This document shows positions 1 through 6,882 of a DNA stretch of 64,000 nucleotides, in pieces (the stretch's first letter is position 1; the number at the start of each line of letters is the position of its first letter). The notes under the pieces are model-generated. The model was not told where the DNA came from. It saw nothing but the letters and a program-made list of their open reading frames with translations, and searched no databases. The DNA is taken from assembly GCF_032595075.1 (NCBI RefSeq), contig NZ_CP118735.1:2198001-2262000 (forward strand), in the 5' to 3' direction. The translations under genes were made by a program, and so were the position numbers. This DNA is from Streptococcus sp. 29887 (lineage in GTDB: Bacteria; Bacillota; Bacilli; Lactobacillales; Streptococcaceae).

Positions 1-286
1 AATTATTGTAGATAATCAATTAATTCTTTCTTACAGGACAGATATGTTTAATTTATATCCAACAGAAGGTACTGAAAATTATATATTAGATGTCAAAAAT
101 GGATCATTTCTCTATCATGTCAAAAATCTTAATTTTCAAGAAAAGGATAATAGTAAACCCAAGGAGCTAGAAGCCGAAAAACTTCTCAATAAAATCCTGC
201 CCCCTATCTTAGAAGCGCAACCTAAACCTAAAATCAACCTTCAAAAACTATTTAACGACAAATACTACAAACAGTTTAATGAATAA
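1..286 (+). CDS. C-terminal part of an unrecognised protein, cut by window edge
   Basis: The frame that ends at the TAA before position 287 is open back to base 2 with no ribosome-binding site before the first ATG at 44, so this is the tail of a gene that starts outside the window. The visible 94 or so residues are charged and hydrophilic, end in a Lys/Asn/Tyr-rich tail, and contain a short proline-rich stretch (LPPILEAQPKPK). I do not recognise the family. It runs convergently towards the leftward small-gene island and is separated from it by a hairpin terminator. Confidence 0.55.
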   Translation, partial: IIVDNQLILSYRTDMFNLYPTEGTENYILDVKNGSFLYHVKNLNFQEKDNSKPKELEAEKLLNKILPPILEAQPKPKINLQKLFNDKYYKQFNE

Positions 287-366
287 GCATGCAGTTAAAA
301 TCAGGTATAGAGGGCTATTTTTGCTGTTCATTGAGTATCAAATCTCCTCTATTCTCTTTCAAAACC

Positions 367-404
367 AATCGCCCAGCCTAATAAGCTGAGCGATTATTTT
401 TTCT
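367..404. terminator. Bidirectional hairpin terminator
   Basis: An inverted repeat (AATCGC(T/C)CAGC arms around a TTATTAGG-type loop) is followed by a T-run on the minus strand reading out of the leftward operon. It overlaps the 3' end of the 91-codon gene at 394. Confidence 0.6.
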
Positions 405-669
405 TCCAATTGCGGAAAATGGATCTGGTTGCAAAAAACACTTGCCCTAGGATATATACCAAACCCAAAAAAGAACCTAGATAAAAACAGCCCAAGAGAA
501 AGAAAGGGTTATAGGTCAAGGGCTGGATGATAAACATGAACACGAGCACCAAGCCCCACCGCATGCCCCAGGTCATCTTTCTCTGAATCAACCATTCCAG
601 CCTATCTTCTCCAACTGAACTTCTGGTTTCCAGATATTCTTGATTGAGGTCTTGAAAAAATTTTCTCAT
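394..669 (-). CDS. Small two-TM membrane protein, unknown function
   Basis: A 91-residue protein with a charged N-terminus (MRKFFQDLNQEYLETRS) and two hydrophobic segments at about residues 35-55 and 57-80, ending in a basic NWKKK tail, which predicts an integral membrane protein. The start is taken as ATG at 669, eight bases after AGGTGG. An in-frame GTG at 681 would overlap that ribosome-binding site. A TATACT -10-like hexamer lies at 728-733, so it may have its own promoter, but no paired operator repeat is seen there. It is the last gene of the leftward cluster that starts with the operator at 2.96 kb. I do not recognise the family. Confidence 0.6.
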   Translation of the reverse strand: MRKFFQDLNQEYLETRSSVGEDRLEWLIQRKMTWGMRWGLVLVFMFIIQPLTYNPFFLLGCFYLGSFLGLVYILGQVFFATRSIFRNWKKK

Positions 670-766
670 ATTTCTGCCCACCTCTGCACTTGATAGTTAG
701 CAATTATAAAATTGCCAACCTCCTCTTAGTATATAGGCATTTCCCCCAAATATCTACTGTTAATGT

Positions 767-1431
767 TTATCCACCAATCTGCACCATACCAAATAAAATT
801 TGGAGGAATAAAATGGAGGCATTATAGAAGCTATGTGCAAGGATAGTATCCGTCATTCGTCTATTGCACATATACAGATAGCCCAGATAAGCCCCTGTGA
901 TAAAGTGACCTAAAAATGCCACTGAAAAGCTCCAAGTATGAAAAAAAGCAAATAAAATAGCAGAAAATAAGATGACCATTTGAGGATGCTTAGGAAAATA
1001 CTGGGCTGTTTTTTCTAACAAAATCCCTCTGTAAAGAAATTCTTCTAAAACGGGTGCAAACAAGACAACTGAGAGAGCCATCACCCAAAAATTTTCCGAA
1101 TTTAACTGATTGACTATATCTAAGGCGTTAGAATCACTAGTGCTAAGCCCTAAATATTGCCAAAGGAGGTTCAGGCAAGTTTGTCCAGTAAATACCAACG
1201 CTGTCATACCGACTATTTTAAAAATATTCAGCTTCTCTCTTGAAAAGACTTGATTCTTCCCCATTCCTCGTCTGATAACAGAAAGTAGTGCCAATATTGC
1301 AAGACCAAGCCCTATCATGACTGCAAGTTTTAATCTTGAAAGGCTGTTATTCCCACATAAACTGGAAATTGAATGAGCAAAGTGAGCAACAAGGTACCCA
1401 CAGCTAAACCGATGGATTTTATTATTTTCAT
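767..1431 (-). pseudogene. CPBP intramembrane metalloprotease, frameshifted near the N-terminus
   Basis: The downstream frame (183 codons from 1318) carries the CPBP/Abi motifs EEFLYRG, an FFHTWS second motif and HSFYNAS. The intact paralogues nearby are 216-233 residues, so this frame lacks about 35. Upstream, ATG at 1431 opens another frame reading MKIIKSIGLAVGTLLL, very like the start of the 2.2-2.9 kb paralogue (MVRWIKSIVQVLLLTL), and it stops at TAA near 1330. One indel between about 1330 and 1400 would join them into a protein of about 221 residues. CPBP proteases in bacteriocin loci usually give self-immunity or process peptides. The 183-codon part could still be made from the ATG at 1318, which has a poor ribosome-binding site. 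Confidence 0.6.
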
Positions 1432-1509
1432 ATTCTTATCCCACACTTTCTTCAGATATTTCAATCCTAATTTTTCTTGTTTCTAATGTATTGTCAAACG
1501 ACACTCCAT

Positions 1510-1698
1510 TTATTTAGCATTTTTATTGATTTGACTCAAAATAATCAACCAAGTGCCAATAATAATCCAGTCTTTTACAGAAAGCACCTTACTTTCAAGG
1601 TAATAATAGACAACTATGGAAATATTCATGAAAAATAAAGTAAAAAATAATAGCTTTCTATTCATAAATTCACTGCAAAATGGAAGCTGAAAAATCAA
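1510..1698 (-). CDS. Small membrane protein, TTG start
   Basis: A 62-residue protein with two hydrophobic segments (about residues 14-32 and 42-57) and a polar INKNAK tail. The chosen start is TTG at 1698, eight bases after a strong GGAGGG. An ATG at 1702 with the same ribosome-binding site opens only a 10-codon frame, and the internal ATG at 1665 has no binding site. The gene sits between two other membrane-protein genes in the leftward operator-1 transcript. Family not recognised; an immunity-type peptide is possible from context only. Confidence 0.5.
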   Translation of the reverse strand: MIFQLPFCSEFMNRKLLFFTLFFMNISIVVYYYLESKVLSVKDWIIIGTWLIILSQINKNAK

Positions 1699-1756
1699 CC
1701 ATTTATCCCTCCTACCACTGTTATTAAACTGTTTTTACTAGATGTTATTGCAAGTA

Positions 1757-2176
1757 TTACTTATTCTTTTTCCAATCTTTCATAGCACGAATTCCCCAAC
1801 ATAGCAAGATTAAAAAGGTAATTGCTATGATGAATCCGATAAAACCGATTATTTTCTGGTAGAAATATTCTGCAGTCAAACCTCTATACAAACTTACTAG
1901 TCCTATGATTGAAAATAAGACTATGAAACCTAGCTGTTGCAAGTACAAAGTAGGCTCCCACACTGTATGTTCTCCCTGCTTTCTTACTTCTTTCATGAAA
2001 TAATGATTGACGACGAAAGAAGTAGACATACACATTCCAATTGTCACATACCATAAGATTTGAAGAGATATGACCTCTCTCATCATATAGAGAACAAATA
2101 AAACAATTAAGGGAAGTTGACCAGCCCAAAATCGAAAGAATATCAATTGTTTTTTCCTTGAATTATTTTCCTTCAT
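1757..2176 (-). CDS. Four-TM membrane protein, unknown function
   Basis: A 139-residue protein with four hydrophobic stretches and a short loop carrying EVRKQGEHTVWEP. It begins and ends with charged tails (MKENNSRKKQ, KDWKKNK), as in a four-pass inner-membrane protein. The start is ATG at 2176 after AGGAGG; a GTG at 2185 overlaps the binding site and is unlikely. Its ATG overlaps the stop of a 20-codon Cys-rich frame upstream (ATGA). It belongs to the operon headed by the CPBP gene at 2236-2886 and so is probably induced by the LytTR regulator. No family recognised. Confidence 0.6.
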   Translation of the reverse strand: MKENNSRKKQLIFFRFWAGQLPLIVLFVLYMMREVISLQILWYVTIGMCMSTSFVVNHYFMKEVRKQGEHTVWEPTLYLQQLGFIVLFSIIGLVSLYRGLTAEYFYQKIIGFIGFIIAITFLILLCWGIRAMKDWKKNK

Positions 2177-2235
2177 ACGTAACACCTCCTGTGCATATTA
2201 CTGTTACACAATTGTTTTTCACAATGTTCACACAT
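2173..2235 (-). CDS. Possible 20-aa Cys-rich peptide coupled to both neighbours
   Basis: The ATG directly abuts the TAA stop of the upstream CPBP gene (TAAATG) and the TGA stop overlaps the ATG of the next gene (ATGA). The peptide has four Cys in 20 residues, starting MCEHCEK and ending RRCYV. It has no ribosome-binding site of its own, so it could only be made by translational coupling. Its codons also contain the binding site of the next gene, so it may instead be a spacer or a coupling device. Confidence 0.25.
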   Translation of the reverse strand: MCEHCEKQLCNSNMHRRCYV

Positions 2236-2886
2236 TTATACACTTATAACATTTAAAATGGTCACAATACTGTTCGACAAGATATGTGCCACTATCGGAT
2301 ATTTGAGATGGTCCGTTTTATAGTAAATCCAAGAAAACAAAAATCCTGGAAAAAGTGCCGACCAGAAACTAAAAGAAATTTCATAACTATGTACAAAAGC
2401 AAATAAACTGGCTGTAATTAACACGCTAATGATTGGATAGTGCTTACTCCTTATTCTCTCCTGAAAGATTCCCCTATAGAGATACTCTTCTCGGATAGGA
2501 GAGAGAATATTTGTACTGAGCAAGGCCATCCAGCCATATTTGGACTGAAATAGCTCCAGCATACTACTATTATCAACCGTCGATCCAGATAATCGCAAGG
2601 AAACATTTAATAGTACAATTTTAATAATGATTACCAAAATAACCAATCCAAACAATTTACCATAGCTATAGCCTTTTGCCTCTAAACTATCGTCACGATA
2701 GTTTTTCCGAAGAGTTTCCAATAACCCAAAAACGAAAAGAGTGAGAAGAATCCAACAAAACACATGTAGGATATAACCAAGTAGGTGTTCATCTATATTC
2801 CCCCAACTCATCTCAGCAATGAAGGGGACTTGTATGACTAAGGTTAACAATAAAACCTGTACGATACTTTTTATCCAACGAACCAT
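2236..2886 (-). CDS. CPBP-family intramembrane metalloprotease (Abi-type)
   Basis: A 216-residue multi-pass membrane protein with the three conserved CPBP motifs: REEYLYRG (glutamates and arginine of motif 1) near residue 138, FAFVHSYE (metal-binding His) near 168, and HILSNS near 204. CPBP proteases include CAAX-type enzymes and bacteriocin self-immunity proteins of the pnc/pln/sak loci. ATG at 2886 follows GGGAGA at seven bases. It is the first gene after operator-promoter 1 (2926-2994) and probably heads a five- or six-gene leftward operon. The specific role in immunity is inferred from context; family assignment is firm. Confidence 0.8.
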   Translation of the reverse strand: MVRWIKSIVQVLLLTLVIQVPFIAEMSWGNIDEHLLGYILHVFCWILLTLFVFGLLETLRKNYRDDSLEAKGYSYGKLFGLVILVIIIKIVLLNVSLRLSGSTVDNSSMLELFQSKYGWMALLSTNILSPIREEYLYRGIFQERIRSKHYPIISVLITASLFAFVHSYEISFSFWSALFPGFLFSWIYYKTDHLKYPIVAHILSNSIVTILNVISV

Positions 2887-2925
2887 TGCTACTCTCCCGT
2901 TCTAATAGAATCTTTTTATGAACTT

Positions 2926-2994
2926 AGTATATAGCAAATCAACACACTATTCTCATCCCTGTCACGAACGGTCGTTATTTTGTAATGAATGACC
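2926..2994 (-). promoter_or_regulatory. LytTR-type operator and promoter 1
   Basis: On the minus strand the repeats GGTCATTCAT (2985-2994) and GACCGTTCGT (2964-2973) are direct repeats with starts 21 bp apart, the geometry bound by LytTR regulators such as ComE, BlpR and PlnC. Exactly 32 nt lie between the second repeat and a TATACT -10 box at 2926-2931, and no good -35 box is present, as expected for an activated promoter. The cognate regulator is probably encoded at 9904-10641. Confidence 0.7.
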
Positions 2995-3047
2995 ATTTTT
3001 TCAAAGTCACCGAATCTTATCCAAGATATTCAGTGCCAGATTATCGC

Positions 3048-3076
3048 TTGACAGATGTAAAACAAATAGCTACACT
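3048..3076 (+). promoter_or_regulatory. Promoter of the RelBE-like pair
   Basis: TTGACA (3048-3053) and TACACT (3071-3076) are separated by 17 bp and lie 35 bases before the antitoxin start. Confidence 0.6.
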
Positions 3077-3111
3077 ATTGTTATACATATTAGAATTTGG
3101 AGTTGAAGACA

Positions 3112-3399
3112 ATGGCAGGATTGGTTAGGGATAGACAATATAATTTTAGAGTAAATGCACAATTATTGGAACAAGCAAAAATAATCTTATCAGAAAAAGA
3201 TATGACCCTTTCTGATGCTCTTAATTTATTTGTAGAAAGAGTGGTTGAAGAGCAAGATTTGCCAATAAAAACGGTAGAAGAGGTGCGTGCAGAGGCTTTT
3301 CTAGATGAGTTGATTGCAGAGCTTGATGAAGGCTACCAAGAAGTTTTATCAGGACACACGACACCTGCTCGTGAGGTATTCGCCAAATATGGTCTATGA
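3112..3399 (+). CDS. RelB/DinJ-family antitoxin
   Basis: A 95-residue protein. The N-terminal half (residues 8-45, QYNFRVNAQLLEQAKIILSE then MTLSDALNLFVERV) looks like the ribbon-helix-helix fold of RelB/DinJ antitoxins, which bind their own promoter. The C-terminal part is acidic and helical (EVRAEAFLDELIAELDEG), like the toxin-neutralising tail. ATG at 3112 is chosen; the TTG at 3097 overlaps GGAG, the likely binding site. It overlaps the toxin start by 11 bases, which suggests translational coupling. Confidence 0.8.
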   Translation: MAGLVRDRQYNFRVNAQLLEQAKIILSEKDMTLSDALNLFVERVVEEQDLPIKTVEEVRAEAFLDELIAELDEGYQEVLSGHTTPAREVFAKYGL

Positions 3400-3730
3400 A
3401 GTACATTTATCTGCTAAAGCCGAACAAGATTTAGAGGAAATCTACCAGTATTATGTCCGTGAATTTTCAGAATCAAGTGCTCGAAAGGTGCTTGCATCTC
3501 TGAGCACAGCTATCTTGACCTTAGAAATATTTCCAGAGGGATATATTGACCTCGACGCTCGTCTGGGACGAGCATTATTCCCAGAAGGAAAAACAAGGAT
3601 GATTCCTGGAAAACAGCACCTCATCTTCTATTTGATTCGTGGCTCTCGTGTAGATATCCTTCGCATTAGAGGAGCAAGGACAGACTACCTAAACAACCTA
3701 GACAATCTATTCAAGCAAACCCTCAAATAA
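3389..3730 (+). CDS. RelE/ParE-family toxin
   Basis: A 113-residue protein with the RelE/ParE pattern: beta strand MVYEVHLSAKAEQDLEEIYQYY, two helices, then the C-terminal core ending GKQHLIFYLIRGSRVDILRIRGARTDY, in which the Arg residues are typical of this fold. RelE members cleave mRNA on the ribosome and ParE members target gyrase; sequence alone does not tell which applies here. The start at ATG 3389 lies inside the antitoxin 3' end. A longer open frame from 3314 overlaps the antitoxin and is rejected. A hairpin terminator follows 47 bases downstream. Confidence 0.8.
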   Translation: MVYEVHLSAKAEQDLEEIYQYYVREFSESSARKVLASLSTAILTLEIFPEGYIDLDARLGRALFPEGKTRMIPGKQHLIFYLIRGSRVDILRIRGARTDYLNNLDNLFKQTLK

Positions 3731-3777
3731 CGAGATACTTTCCCACCTTCAACAAGTCTATCGAAACGAGTGTAAAC

Positions 3778-3801
3778 AAAAAGCTGATTGCTCAGCTTTT
3801 T
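3778..3801 (+). terminator. Terminator of the RelBE-like operon
   Basis: AAGCTGA-TTGC-TCAGCTT hairpin followed by a T-run. Confidence 0.75.
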
Positions 3802-3818
3802 ATTTATACTTTGAATAT

Positions 3819-4090
3819 TTACCCAAGCAAGCACCTAGAGAGAAGATACCATATAAGAAAAACAATAATTAATCGAATACCTGTCTTAAACATTGCTTTT
3901 CCTGTCTTAACATATAGTAAATATGCCGCAATCGCTAGTATAGTCTTTTAGTTTACTTTTAGTACTAGGCAACGAGCCGCAGGCATAACTGGAGTTAGGC
4001 AAGGCGAGTTAACGAAGTAATAAAAGGAAAACTAAATGACGATAAAACATAGAGAGTGACTAGCATGAACACACTACTATTGAAATCCAT
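3819..4090 (-). pseudogene. 55-codon membrane-protein gene split by a MITE
   Basis: ATG at 4090 after GGAGGT begins MDFNSSVFMLVTLYVL and then runs into the inverted-repeat element at 3941-4042. On the far side the frame resumes as LAIAAYLLYVKTGKAM and ends RCLLG-stop at 3819. Removing the element plus one TA of the flanking TA/TA duplication restores one frame of exactly 55 codons plus stop. The protein would have two hydrophobic segments around a basic loop, like other tiny membrane proteins in this regulon. It would be the last gene of the operator-2 transcript. Family not recognised. Confidence 0.7.
3941..4042. repeat. MITE-like element, copy A (short, 102 bp)
   Basis: Ends are imperfect inverted repeats (TAGTCTTTTAGTTTACTTTT against TCGTCATTTAGTTTTCCTTT). 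The element is flanked by TA at 3939-3940 and TA at 4043-4044. It interrupts a 55-codon gene, and its excision with one TA restores that frame, which fixes the boundaries. It has the same length as copy B at 23.5 kb. Confidence 0.8.
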
Positions 4091-4160
4091 CTGCAACCTC
4101 CATATTCCTTGGGTCCATCTCTATTATTTCCGATTATTGATGCCCGTCTTTCCCACTCCC

Positions 4161-4355
4161 TCATCCAAAAACAGAATATAGAAATTCCCCGAAATCTTGC
4201 CCTGCTGAATAAATCACTGGTACAAGAACAGATCCAAGTGTCATCAAGGTCAGAGCTACTCCTACCCAGACCAAGAATTTCATTGCAAACGGGGAAGACT
4301 CATAAGCTGTTTCAACTTCTTGGTATTTTTTATCTAATTTTTCCATCATTGTCAT
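4161..4355 (-). CDS. Small single-TM protein, unknown function
   Basis: A 64-residue protein: charged N-terminal half (MMEKLDKKYQEVETAYESS), one hydrophobic segment (FLVWVGVALTLMTLGSVLVP, about residues 27-47) and a short tail ending FLYSVFG. ATG at 4355 follows GGAG at seven bases; GTG at 4358 is an alternative. It lies 19 bases after the CPBP gene at 4377-5078 in the same operon. Topology (N-terminus in, one span) resembles immunity or helper peptides of bacteriocin loci, but no family is recognised. Confidence 0.6.
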   Translation of the reverse strand: MTMMEKLDKKYQEVETAYESSPFAMKFLVWVGVALTLMTLGSVLVPVIYSAGQDFGEFLYSVFG

Positions 4356-4376
4356 CACTGAACTCCTTTAACACCA

Positions 4377-5078
4377 CTAACCAAACAGTACCAATAAATA
4401 ACCAATAATTGAGAAGATAACCATCAAGCTATTGTTCAAGATATGAACAATAATCGCATCCACAATATTGCCACGGCGAGCGTAAGCCAAATAGAAGACT
4501 GCCCCAAGCAAGAAGTAAAGTGGCAACTCAATTGGATGAATCGCATGAAGAAGAGCAAAGACAGCTGAACTGATTATCAATTTTAGCCATTTTTGATTTT
4601 CTTTGAAGAAATAACTGCTAAACAAACCTCTGAAAACAAGCTCTTCCATAAAAGGAGCAAAGACGCCTATTGCAATATGAAAGGCAACAAAGTATAGCGG
4701 AAACATCTTCGCCAATTGCTCATTTGTAGCCAAAAGTGCTGCATCGTTGGCCGTGGTAGCATTGCCAGTAACCAACTGTGTCAATAACGTTCCGCCAATA
4801 CCGATAACTCGTCCGGCTAAGAAAAATAGCAGAGCAAACCCAAAATCTTTCCAAGTAAATGTGAACCGTTTTTGCTGGTCAGGTAGACCTTTCTTATACC
4901 GTTTCCAAGTCCACACCACAATAGCTGTCGCAATGACCAGATAGCCAATGCCAGAAACCCACTGCATGACACCTGACATCGAATCCTGTATGGCAATAAA
5001 TCGCATCGGAGTTATGTTAATCGCAACGATGACAAGAATCAAACCAATAAATTTTAATATATTTTTAACACGTTTCAT
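4377..5078 (-). CDS. CPBP-family intramembrane metalloprotease
   Basis: A 233-residue membrane protein with motif 1 MEELVFRGLF near residue 144, motif 2 FALLHAIHP near 175 and motif 3 HILNNSLM near 213. About six to eight hydrophobic segments are visible. Its GALFY and YARRGNIVDAI segments are closer to the general CPBP/YdiL group than to the 2.2 kb and 5.3 kb paralogues. ATG at 5078 follows AGGAGG, which overlaps the stop of the gene upstream. It lies in the operator-2 operon; self-immunity or peptide processing is inferred from family and context. Confidence 0.8.
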   Translation of the reverse strand: MKRVKNILKFIGLILVIVAINITPMRFIAIQDSMSGVMQWVSGIGYLVIATAIVVWTWKRYKKGLPDQQKRFTFTWKDFGFALLFFLAGRVIGIGGTLLTQLVTGNATTANDAALLATNEQLAKMFPLYFVAFHIAIGVFAPFMEELVFRGLFSSYFFKENQKWLKLIISSAVFALLHAIHPIELPLYFLLGAVFYLAYARRGNIVDAIIVHILNNSLMVIFSIIGYLLVLFG

Positions 5079-5081
5079 AAG

Positions 5082-5324
5082 CTAGTCCTCCTTTTTAGTC
5101 TTATTCACTTTCATTAGAAAATACAATGCAATAAATACAGTGGGATAGAAGTCAGATGAGAAAACATCTACTGTTTTTCCAAGAACAAGCCAAGCCACTA
5201 GGTGAATAAGAACGGCAGTGACCAAAATTCCTACAACAAGCCCTTGCAAGAACTGCATAATTTTATTCTTTCTTTGATAGCCATCATTTGATGTTTGTTT
5301 GCCATTTTCATTTCTCCTTTTCAT
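5082..5324 (-). CDS. Small membrane protein with an uncertain N-terminus
   Basis: An 80-codon frame with a polar N-terminus, hydrophobic segments at about 26-48 and 58-72, and a basic KTKKED tail. ATG at 5324 has no ribosome-binding site, whereas AAGGAGAA just downstream serves an ATG in another frame (start MKMANKHQMM) that stops after 26 codons. A one-base indel in the A-rich stretch near 5265-5275 would join that well-placed start to this hydrophobic body. Either the gene is frameshifted or the true start is the internal ATG at about 5258. Confidence 0.45.
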   Translation of the reverse strand: MKRRNENGKQTSNDGYQRKNKIMQFLQGLVVGILVTAVLIHLVAWLVLGKTVDVFSSDFYPTVFIALYFLMKVNKTKKED

Positions 5325-5345
5325 TAATAATGTTATTCTGTCGGA

Positions 5346-6035
5346 TTATCCCAGCAAAATAACTACCATAACTACTGCGAAATTGTGTAAACAATGTGCA
5401 ATACTAGATACTCTAATATCATCAGTTGAATAATAAGCTAGTCCATAAATTAGAGAACTTATTAACTGACTATTAAATGCAATTTGATAATCATGACTAT
5501 ACGAAAATATGAGAGAAGTAACAACAATAGAACCCCAACCTATATAACGTGATAGTTTCTCTTGAAGAATTCCTCTATATAAAATTTCTTCCAAAATAGG
5601 CTGAGTAACGATTGTGGTTAAAAGATACAATATAAAGACTATCGGTCTTTCCTTCATTTCCAGTATTTGTGTCGGAACTGATCCTACATTATAGCCATTT
5701 CCAACATATAGAATCGTCACATATACTAATGTCAAAAAAAGTGTCACTGATGAGTAGATAACTAGACTTTTTTTATTTATTTTTCCTTGTTTAAACTGTA
5801 GTAGATTAAACGTAATATCCAGTCGTTTAGCAAAAGATGATAGAAACCAAAGCGATAATAATACAAAAGCAATACACACTATAATTCGAATAGTATCTCC
5901 TGTAAGATTATTACTAACATGGATACGATCATCGCTAAAAGTTGATACAACCGGGGTTTGAGTAAATATAGATAAAAACATAAACCCCAAAATAGATATC
6001 AAAACATAGCCACACTTTTTTAAAATATTAACCAT
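5346..6035 (-). CDS. CPBP-family intramembrane metalloprotease
   Basis: A 229-residue multi-pass membrane protein with motif 1 LEEILYRGILQEK near residue 149, motif 2 FSYSHDYQ near 180 and motif 3 HCLHNFA near 215. It is closest in style to the 2.2-2.9 kb paralogue, including the DxxxSSIAH ending. ATG at 6035 is preceded by only a modest GTGGGG site. It is the third recognisable gene of the operator-2 transcript, after two tiny membrane-protein genes and an unusual start-less frame. The role in immunity is inferred. Confidence 0.8.
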   Translation of the reverse strand: MVNILKKCGYVLISILGFMFLSIFTQTPVVSTFSDDRIHVSNNLTGDTIRIIVCIAFVLLSLWFLSSFAKRLDITFNLLQFKQGKINKKSLVIYSSVTLFLTLVYVTILYVGNGYNVGSVPTQILEMKERPIVFILYLLTTIVTQPILEEILYRGILQEKLSRYIGWGSIVVTSLIFSYSHDYQIAFNSQLISSLIYGLAYYSTDDIRVSSIAHCLHNFAVVMVVILLG

Positions 6036-6050
6036 TCTATCAACCCCACT

Positions 6051-6179
6051 TTAACATCCACCAGTATATTTTTTCTTATTCCATCCATCAAGAAATGAGC
6101 ATACACCTGCAAATACTTTTTCGGCAACTTTAATAATGTCTCCGCCGAGATTAATGCCTACTTTACCTTGTTTTGTTCC
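6051..6179 (-). other. Start-less 42-codon bacteriocin-like frame
   Basis: Between a TAA at 6180-6182 and a TAA at 6051-6053 is an open frame that overlaps the last seven codons of the 60-codon gene at 6158-6340 but contains no ATG, GTG or TTG. Its residues (VGINLGGDIIKVAEKV, then VCSFLDGWNKKKYTGGC) form an amphipathic helix followed by a Trp/Lys/Cys-rich tail, like small cationic peptides. It may be the frameshifted C-terminus of the 60-residue protein, or be translated by frameshift. No family recognised. Confidence 0.35.
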
Positions 6180-6340
6180 TTATTCGCTAAAGCAGTAAAA
6201 GTAATGATTGAACCTGGGATACTAACTGCCAAAACATTGAAAAAATCTTTAAGGCTATCGCCTGACAAGTTCGCACTAATCTTAAACACCAAACATAGTG
6301 CAATAGCAATCAAAACTGCATAAAATTTTTTATTTTTCAT
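6158..6340 (-). CDS. 60-aa small membrane protein, unknown function
   Basis: Begins MKNKKFYAVLIAIALCLVFK, a signal-anchor-like segment, followed by a short polar stretch (SANLSGDSLKDF) and a second hydrophobic segment (VLAVSIPGSIITFTALA), ending NKEQNKVK. ATG at 6340 follows AAGGAG at nine bases; the longer frame start at 6376 has no site. The 3' end overlaps the start-less frame at 6051-6179 in another phase, so the natural product may have been longer. Second gene of the operator-2 transcript. No family recognised. Confidence 0.6.
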   Translation of the reverse strand: MKNKKFYAVLIAIALCLVFKISANLSGDSLKDFFNVLAVSIPGSIITFTALANKEQNKVK

Positions 6341-6365
6341 CTTCAATTCTCCTTGTTCTTGTTTT

Positions 6366-6527
6366 TTATAAAACAATTTCTAATAAAACACTGATTTCAA
6401 ATTCAAAATCTTTAAAAACTGTATAAACAGGTGGAACGAGCCAAGCAAATACTACTAGAGATAGTATGAGAATAGCTACCGTTTTAATATCAAATTTTCT
6501 TTCTTCCTTAGAATATTTATGTTCCAT
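6366..6527 (-). CDS. 53-aa single-TM peptide, first gene after operator 2
   Basis: Starts MEHKYSKEERKFDIKTVAIL, a charged cytoplasmic-type N-terminus, then one hydrophobic segment (VAILILSLVVFAWLVPPVY) and a short acidic, hydrophobic tail ending LLEIVL. ATG at 6527 follows AGGAGA at about eight bases. It sits directly after the operator-2 promoter, so it should be the most strongly induced product of that operon. The charged N-terminus plus one span fits a small immunity or helper protein better than a double-glycine pre-bacteriocin; no GG leader is present. Confidence 0.6.
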   Translation of the reverse strand: MEHKYSKEERKFDIKTVAILILSLVVFAWLVPPVYTVFKDFEFEISVLLEIVL

Positions 6528-6563
6528 CTTTGTTTCTCCTGTTCTTGTTTTCTTTACACTCTT

Positions 6564-6632
6564 AGTATAAGCTAACTCAGCCCAAATTTTTCATCCATGT
6601 CATGAACGGTCGTTATTTTGTAATGAATGACC
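6564..6632 (-). promoter_or_regulatory. LytTR-type operator and promoter 2
   Basis: Minus-strand repeats GGTCATTCAT (6623-6632) and GACCGTTCAT (6602-6611), starts 21 bp apart, then 32 nt to a TATACT -10 at 6564-6569. Geometry is identical to copies 1, 3 and 4. It drives the 53-codon gene and the genes to its left. Confidence 0.75.
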
Positions 6633-6638
6633 ATTTTT

Positions 6639-6848
6639 TTATCGATTCATTAAGTTGTGATATAGTTTTTTGCAAAATTTCTCTAATTTTTCTTCAACGA
6701 GAACAAATAGATACAGTCCATAGGGAGTTATGAAGCGTGGTACAAAATTCTTGGTGACAAGTAAGTACAGCACATACAAGGTATAGACTATCATAGCGAC
6801 ATGTAGCAATTGTTCTTCTGTCATAGCAATTTTCTTTTTCACTGCCAT
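6639..6848 (-). CDS. 69-aa small membrane protein after operator 3
   Basis: Begins MAVKKKIAMTEEQLLHVAMI with a hydrophobic segment VAMIVYTLYVLYLLV (about residues 17-31), then VPRFITPYGLYLFVL and a basic helical tail (EEKLEKFCKKLYHNLMNR). ATG at 6848 follows AAGGAGAA at about seven bases. A longer open frame from 6971 runs through the promoter and is rejected. It is the only gene between operators 3 and 2, so it may be monocistronic or read through into the next operon. A basic C-terminal helix and one or two spans recall class II immunity proteins; no family match is claimed. Confidence 0.6.
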   Translation of the reverse strand: MAVKKKIAMTEEQLLHVAMIVYTLYVLYLLVTKNFVPRFITPYGLYLFVLVEEKLEKFCKKLYHNLMNR

Positions 6849-6882
6849 CTCGTTTCTCCTTGTTCTTATTTTTTTCACTCTT

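Noticed and set aside
3314..3388. Extended N-terminus for the RelE-like toxin
   Set aside because: It would overlap the antitoxin gene by 86 bases and adds residues not typical of the family; ATG at 3389 fits better.
4109..4408. 99-codon plus-strand frame
   Set aside because: Overlaps the better supported small membrane-protein gene and CPBP 3' end on the other strand and has no ribosome-binding site.
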